Source: Nonomuraea sp. NEAU-A123 (lineage in GTDB: Bacteria; Actinomycetota; Actinomycetes; Streptosporangiales; Streptosporangiaceae). From it: a stretch of 64,000 nt of DNA. The position numbers and the translations under genes were made by a program. Location: the NCBI RefSeq assembly GCF_018603905.1, contig NZ_JAHFZZ010000001.1, positions 744,001 through 808,000 on the forward strand. Direction: 5' to 3'. The first letter of the stretch is position 1. Each line of letters opens with the position of its first letter. Below are positions 59,358 to 64,000 of this stretch, piece after piece. Under the pieces are notes generated by a model. The model saw only the letters and a list, made by a program, of their open reading frames with translations, was not told where the DNA came from and searched no databases.

Positions 59358-61418
59358 TTAGAGGGGGCGCTTGCAGCTCAGGCCGCCGCCGGCGTGGTTG
59401 ATCAGGTTCTGGTAGACGACGCTCTTGACGATGGGCGTGTTGCTGGTGACGGTCTGCACGGTCTTGCCGTCCCGCTTCAGCTCGAAGACGGGGGTGGTGC
59501 CGGGGATCATCGGGACCTTGAACGACACCATGCCGGGCGCGGTGACCTCTTTGGTCTTGACGTCGGTGCCCTGCTTGATGGACAGGGTGCCCGCGGACTT
59601 GACGAAGGCGAGCAGTTCGACGTTGTTGGTGGCCGCGTCGCCATAGGGGATGGAGATCGGGCCGATGGTCTGCTTGGTCGCGTCGAACGGTGCGTCGGTG
59701 CGGTGGCTGCGGTGGAAGTAGTACAGCGCGTCGCGCTTCACGGTCGGCCACTTGCCGGTCTTGAACCAGGTCGTGTAGTAGGCGATCACGTCAGCGGGGG
59801 CGTACCCGCGCTCGACTGACGGCGCCAGCCAGGACTCGGCGTAGTCGTTCCAGGTGAGCAGGGAGACGATGTCCGCACCGCCCTCCTGGGCCTTGACGAA
59901 CGACTGCCGCAGCGTTTCGCTGTTGGACGGCTCCCAGTACCTCTTGTCACGGGGGCGCACGTCCTCCAGAGCGGCGGGGGCCATATAGAACCTGCCGCGC
60001 TTCTTGGCCTCGATGCCCGCCTTGCGGTAGCCGTCGGTGGAACTCTCCCAGCGCACGCCCCAGGAGGAGTAACCGGCCACCGAGTTGTTCCAGTCGGTCT
60101 TACCGGAGCCGCTCCAGTCCAGGAAGATCGGCACGAGAGAGGTCTTCATGCCCTCCTTGGCCAGCTTGTCGCGCAGCTCGTCCCACCAGGACGCGGCCTG
60201 GCGTTCGGGATAGAACGGAGCCAGCGGGATGGTGCCGTCGGCCAGGTGGTAGAGCGAGGGGTGACCCTTGGCCATGAGGATGTCCGAGATCACCTTGTCC
60301 TGCGCGGCGCCCTTGGTGGTCGGGAAGTCCGGGCTCAGCATGATCTGGAAGCCGGGATCGACGGCCTTGGCCGCCGCCAGCATCTTGGGGAACTGGTTGA
60401 AGCGCTGGTCGGAGGCCGAGGTGTGGTGCTCGTAGATGAAACCGTCGAGCCCCATCGCGATGGCCTGACGTACCTCTACCTCGAAGTCGGCCTGCCGCCA
60501 CTCGCTGCCCGAACGCGCCGGCCTGGTCAGCGGTCGGTCACGAGTCTGCCCGCCCTGCGCGGCGTACATGCCGTTGGAGCCGGCCGGGTCCAGCCAGGAG
60601 GCCCACTGGTCCTTGGCCGGGTCCTTGTTGTCGACCGACAACGGGTAGGGCGGGAAGTAGAAGGCGAAGACCTTCTTGTCATAGGTACGCAGCGTGGACG
60701 CCGACGGCTTGTCGAAGGGCAGGCACTCCGTCCCGGCCGCCGTGGGGGTCGCGGTCGGGCTCGCGCTGCTGGTGGGCGTGGCGCTGGCGCTGGCGCTGGC
60801 GGTCGGGGTGGCCGAAGGTGATGGGGTTGCAGTGCCCAGCGTGTACGTGACCTTCAGGCTCGGGCCCTTGCCCGAGGTGCGCGAGGAGTACAGCACTGCC
60901 ACCGGCCCCTTGGCTGACATCAGGCCGAAGGAGTACTTCCCGTTGCCGGTCCAGGCGGCGGAGACGTCCAGCTCGGCCACCTTGTTCGCGGTGAAGCCGG
61001 TGTGGGTGGTCAGCGCGCTGCCGAACGTGGGGCGGGAGTTCCACGACGTGGTGCTCTGGGACCAGGTGCCGGTGACCTTGTGCGCCGACACCGTGGTGTC
61101 GGTCGTTCTGCTGGCGCGTACCTGCAGGGTCAGGCGGACGTTCTGCGCATTGTTCGGGATGCCGGAAACGGTGAAACCGGTCAGTGCCTTGCGCTCGGCG
61201 TTCGTGGCGTCATTGCACGTCTTCACGCATACCGAGAGCCATTCGGCCGTGCTGTAGACCGTGCCGGGAGCCGCCTGACTGACGAAGACGTCGTCGGTCG
61301 CCTTGACCACGACGTCCACCGGGACGGCTTGAACGGACGCCTGCGCCGCGTTCACGGGTGCGGCGCAGGCCAGCGCGGCCAGGATGGCTAACGCCATGCG
61401 TTTTGGATGAGTGAACAA
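59358..61418 (-). CDS. Secreted GH71-like alpha-1,3-glucanase with DNRLRE-type domain
   Basis: About 686 residues from the TTG at 61418 (GGAGAG upstream); an ATG at 61397 is an alternative. Signal peptide ends near AAPVNAAQA. An N-terminal beta domain with DNRLRE/CBM96-like strands (TDDVFVSQAAPGTVYSTAEWLSV), a TPSPSATPTASASASATP linker, then the GH71 domain: VFAFYFPPYPLSVDNKD and the signature LLTWNDYAESWLAPS. Hydrolyses fungal cell-wall alpha-1,3-glucan, consistent with a mycolytic lifestyle. Only four or so Cys, no cell-wall anchor. Confidence 0.88.
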   Translation of the reverse strand: MFTHPKRMALAILAALACAAPVNAAQASVQAVPVDVVVKATDDVFVSQAAPGTVYSTAEWLSVCVKTCNDATNAERKALTGFTVSGIPNNAQNVRLTLQVRASRTTDTTVSAHKVTGTWSQSTTSWNSRPTFGSALTTHTGFTANKVAELDVSAAWTGNGKYSFGLMSAKGPVAVLYSSRTSGKGPSLKVTYTLGTATPSPSATPTASASASATPTSSASPTATPTAAGTECLPFDKPSASTLRTYDKKVFAFYFPPYPLSVDNKDPAKDQWASWLDPAGSNGMYAAQGGQTRDRPLTRPARSGSEWRQADFEVEVRQAIAMGLDGFIYEHHTSASDQRFNQFPKMLAAAKAVDPGFQIMLSPDFPTTKGAAQDKVISDILMAKGHPSLYHLADGTIPLAPFYPERQAASWWDELRDKLAKEGMKTSLVPIFLDWSGSGKTDWNNSVAGYSSWGVRWESSTDGYRKAGIEAKKRGRFYMAPAALEDVRPRDKRYWEPSNSETLRQSFVKAQEGGADIVSLLTWNDYAESWLAPSVERGYAPADVIAYYTTWFKTGKWPTVKRDALYYFHRSHRTDAPFDATKQTIGPISIPYGDAATNNVELLAFVKSAGTLSIKQGTDVKTKEVTAPGMVSFKVPMIPGTTPVFELKRDGKTVQTVTSNTPIVKSVVYQNLINHAGGGLSCKRPL

Positions 61419-61639
61419 GACTCTCCGTTCAGATTTTGACAAGCTTGATCACCATAGCCATGACATAAGGGGCAAAAGGGGCGTTCGCCAGCACTCCCCT
61501 TAACCGATCTATGGTGAGCCCCAGACCTGGCGCGCGGATCCCGCTCAGAGCGGCGGGTGGAGCCTGCCAGCCGCCGGGCGAGCTCTTCCAGCGCCGACCG
61601 GGTGGCAGCCTGACCAGTTACCCGCCGAGGAGGCTCCGG

Positions 61640-61794
61640 CGTCGAGGGCGATCTGGATCCCGGTCCCGGTGTTGTACCGGCTGCCCCGTACCTTCACGAG
61701 GCGGACGGCGAGGCCGCCCCAGAAGGTGAACCTGCCGTCCACCTGGAACGGGACGTCGACCTCGGCCGGCTCTTCGTCGAGGGCGAGGGGTGAC
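61640..61794 (-). pseudogene. Orphan coding fragment between GH71 and S8 genes
   Basis: In frame with, but after the stop of, the downstream-facing S8 gene and behind its terminator, the minus strand reads DEEPAEVDVPFQVDGRFTFW then GGLAVRLVKVRGSRYNTGTG with G/C at almost every third position, before degrading near 61640. There is no start codon with ribosome site in a sensible place. It is most likely a piece of a lost gene; I cannot name the family. The remaining intergenic bases 61419-61639 hold nothing recognisable. Confidence 0.45.
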
Positions 61795-61823
61795 GCCGCG
61801 GGCGGTGTCGAACCGCCCGCGGC
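61795..61823. terminator. Strong terminator after the second S8 gene
   Basis: Perfect 12-bp stem GCCGCGGGCGGT (61795-61806) / ACCGCCCGCGGC (61812-61823), 5-base loop, about 10 bases after the S8 stop. Confidence 0.85.
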
Positions 61824-61832
61824 TCTATCGGG

Positions 61833-64000
61833 TCACTGGACGGTGATCTTGTCCACTTCGACGGTGATCCCCTTGACCTGCGGGGTCGAGGTGGCCGTCG
61901 TCACGTTGCCGACGCCGGGGCTGACCCCCTTGATCTTCATCGAGTAGGTCAGGGTGCCTCCGGGGGCGCCGGGCGTGCTCGTGACGACCAGGTCCTCGGT
62001 GGGCGGACCGCTGATCTGGGCGCCCGCCGTACCCTCGTCGTTCTCCGCGCCCACGGTCAGGCCGGCGCCGGCGGGGGCGTCACCCGGCAGGTTGGCCGGG
62101 TCGTAGGCGTAGCTGATGTCCTCCACGCCGTTGAGCCCGATCCACTGCTGGAACACCTTGGTGCTGGTCGTGCCGAAGATGTTCACCCGCCACTCCAGCA
62201 CCAGCCAGGTGCTGACGCCGTCGGTCAGTGTCGCGGCGAAGACACCGGGGGCGCCGGTGCCGTCGAGGTCGGTCCAGTAGGAGGCGAGCACGGCGTTCGG
62301 TCGTGCCGGGTCGGGCAGCGTCTGCGGGAGGAACGCGATGTCGTCGGCTCCGTTGGTGCCGCCGGCCACGCTGTAGCCGTTGGAGACCACGCCGATCCTG
62401 TTGTAGGTCTTCCCGGCGAAGGTGAAGGCGGGCACCGTGAAGTTCAGCGCCTGCTCGTCCCCGATCGGGATCGGTGTGATGCCGAAGGCGTCCAGCGGAA
62501 TGTATCCGGCCGGACCCTGACCCGGTGCGATGGTCGGTTTGTCGGGTTGCTTGGCGGCCAGGGTCGCCTTGGTCGTCGCGATCTGGGTGCCGACCTTGGT
62601 GGCCCCTGTCACGCTGTTCAGCCGAAGGCGCGCGTCAAGTGTGCTGAGCGCGGTCACCTCGGCGGCGGCCAGGCTGTTGTTCTGCACGGTGACCGTACAG
62701 GTGGACTCGCCGGTGTTCCTCGGGATGGTGGACGGCGCGCAGGTCTGGTCGACCGGTACGATGCCTTCCTGGCGGAAGAAGGCCACCGGCAGGTGCAGCG
62801 CACGCGAGCCGCCGACCTGCCTGAGGTCCACCTGGCCGAAGTACTGCCCGTCGGGCAGATCCGGCGCGGTGATGATCACGTTCAGCTTGGCGCTCTTGCC
62901 CGGCGCGACGGTGAAGCGCGCCGGCAGCACCGTGATGTTGGCGCCGCTGACGCTCGTGCCCGAGGCGGTGAACGTGAGCGTCTTGTTGGTGGTGTTCGTG
63001 ACCGTGCGCTTGGCGTTGATGATGCCGGGCATGGTCGGCGCGTTGACCGAGGGCAGGTTGAGATCGATCCGGTTGAGCGGGTCGGCGGCCGAGGCGACGA
63101 AGTTGGCCGCGCTCTCGTCCAGGGTCAGTCCGGGGTCACCGGCCTTGGTCAGGTCGATGCGCCCGCCGCCCATGTCGAACGGGTCCGCGGCGGTGGTGCG
63201 GTCCGGCTTGGTGACCCCGGTCTTGGCCGTGGTCTCCAGGGCCGACTTCACCTGTCCCGGGGTCCAGGTCGGGTGCAGCGCGAACACGAGCGCGGCCGAG
63301 CCGGTCACGTGCGGCGCCGACATGGAGGTGCCTTGGATGACCTGGTAGAGGTTGCCGGGCGGCCCTTCGAGCGGTGACTCGGGGGTCGGGGTCATGCCCG
63401 CCAGGATGTGCAGTCCGGGCGCGGTGACGTCCGGCTTGAGGAAGTCGCCGCCGGGACCGCGCGAGGAGAAGTACGTCATCACGTCGCCCTGCCAGCTCGC
63501 CTTGACTCCCTGGGTGAACGACGCGGTCGCGCCCGGATGCGCGGTCAGGAAGCTCAGCAGGATGTCGGTGTCGGGCTTGTCGACGTGCACCGACGGGATC
63601 CAGTGGGCGTCGGTGAAGACGTCGAACGGGAAGGCGTTGTAGAGGATCATCCCGGCGGCGCCGCCCTGCCGGACGTTGAAGCTCTTCAGCACCCGGTTCG
63701 GGCCGCGTTCGCAGGCGACGATCTTCCCGGTGAAGATCCCGGCCGGGGCCGGGGTGTCACACAGCGCGTTGGAGTACGGGGGAGCGGACGCCAGCACCAC
63801 GGGCAGCGGCGAGGCGATCCCCGAGGTGATGGACGCGCCCTTGATCGTCGCCGTCGCGCCGCCACCGGACAGTGTGACCGTGGACTGGAACGTTCTGGTC
63901 TGCGTGGACGCGGCCACCGTGGTCACCCACGGGCTGCGGTGGTCGGTGGTGTTGGCGCCGGGCCCCGAGTTGCCCGCCGACGCCGAGACCAGCACGCCCG
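61833..64000 (-). CDS. Secreted S8 serine protease with PA domain (5' end outside window)
   Basis: Partial, open to the right edge; about 722 residues visible. Catalytic Asp and His lie outside, but the oxyanion Asn (SASAGNSGP) and the nucleophile Ser (QGTSMSAPHVTG, codon at 63324-63326) are present. A PA-like insert (KIVACERGPNRVLKSFNVRQGGAAGMILYN) sits between them, followed by a Fn3/subtilase-like domain (NAKRTVTNTTNKTLTFTASGT) and further beta domains to the end. Extracellular peptidase, distinct from the one at 5190. Confidence 0.87.
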   Translation of the reverse strand, partial: GVLVSASAGNSGPGANTTDHRSPWVTTVAASTQTRTFQSTVTLSGGGATATIKGASITSGIASPLPVVLASAPPYSNALCDTPAPAGIFTGKIVACERGPNRVLKSFNVRQGGAAGMILYNAFPFDVFTDAHWIPSVHVDKPDTDILLSFLTAHPGATASFTQGVKASWQGDVMTYFSSRGPGGDFLKPDVTAPGLHILAGMTPTPESPLEGPPGNLYQVIQGTSMSAPHVTGSAALVFALHPTWTPGQVKSALETTAKTGVTKPDRTTAADPFDMGGGRIDLTKAGDPGLTLDESAANFVASAADPLNRIDLNLPSVNAPTMPGIINAKRTVTNTTNKTLTFTASGTSVSGANITVLPARFTVAPGKSAKLNVIITAPDLPDGQYFGQVDLRQVGGSRALHLPVAFFRQEGIVPVDQTCAPSTIPRNTGESTCTVTVQNNSLAAAEVTALSTLDARLRLNSVTGATKVGTQIATTKATLAAKQPDKPTIAPGQGPAGYIPLDAFGITPIPIGDEQALNFTVPAFTFAGKTYNRIGVVSNGYSVAGGTNGADDIAFLPQTLPDPARPNAVLASYWTDLDGTGAPGVFAATLTDGVSTWLVLEWRVNIFGTTSTKVFQQWIGLNGVEDISYAYDPANLPGDAPAGAGLTVGAENDEGTAGAQISGPPTEDLVVTSTPGAPGGTLTYSMKIKGVSPGVGNVTTATSTPQVKGITVEVDKITVQ

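Overview
High-GC actinobacterial chromosome, with strong G/C at third codon positions, many GTG/TTG starts, ATGA/TGATG operon overlaps, a Streptomyces-type conservon pair (CvnA/CvnB) and many TetR/IclR regulators. I infer a soil member of the Streptosporangiales (Nonomuraea-like). There are no ribosomal, tRNA or other core genes, and no integrase, transposase or CRISPR array, so this looks like chromosome-arm accessory territory rather than a mobile island.

Layout. 1-9.7 kb: 3' part of a NarK-type nitrate/nitrite transporter, a PaaK-like AMP ligase, a broken ECF sigma gene with its translationally overlapping membrane partner, a small secreted protein, a TetR gene with a perfect operator, and a large secreted subtilase divergent from a TrmB/LuxR-type regulator. 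9.7-24 kb: secreted GH28 enzyme, SnoaL/cupin genes, an FAD monooxygenase-TetR-tautomerase group, a relic of a second ECF sigma gene, an F420-type LLM oxidoreductase divergent from its probable TetR repressor, DUF1707 and DUF4097 genes that share an upstream motif, an HTH_38-MarR fusion regulator divergent from a secreted beta-lactamase-fold hydrolase, and a DUF4038-type glycoside hydrolase.

22.5-38 kb is the most interesting region, an aromatic/acyl-CoA catabolic locus. It holds a CaiC-like acid-CoA ligase, a tandem-domain CaiB/BaiF CoA transferase, an enoyl-CoA hydratase, ferredoxin plus ferredoxin reductase, and a tightly overlapping operon: Rieske oxygenase, LigB-type extradiol dioxygenase, an M20-fold protein without its metal ligands, a meta-cleavage-product hydrolase, a 46-residue membrane peptide, a second hydrolase and a quinone-reductase-like dehydrogenase. 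Two IclR regulators and a third hydrolase, with His in place of the nucleophilic Ser, follow. The arrangement recalls carbazole/dibenzofuran-type pathways (ring dioxygenase, class III ring cleavage, hydrolase) but with a different ferredoxin and extra genes. A 13-base motif (CGCTSACCGGAAC) recurs upstream of the Rieske operon, the first IclR gene and the dehydrogenase gene at 44.9 kb, and may mark a regulon.

38-49.5 kb: a Dpp/Opp-type ABC importer (lipoprotein, two permeases, fused double ATPase) with a TIM-barrel sugar isomerase/epimerase, two Gfo/Idh/MocA dehydrogenases and a ROK regulator, suggesting import and oxidation of a sugar, cyclitol or glycoside. 49.5-64 kb: TetR plus an NmrA-like gene, an SDR, an orphan cvnA-cvnB pair, a NitT/TauT-type ABC operon without an ATPase but with an O-methyltransferase, a GH71-like secreted alpha-1,3-glucanase, an orphan coding fragment, and a second secreted subtilase cut by the right edge. 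Secreted hydrolases (two S8 proteases, GH28, DUF4038-type GH, GH71) fit a saprophytic, plant- and fungal-debris lifestyle.
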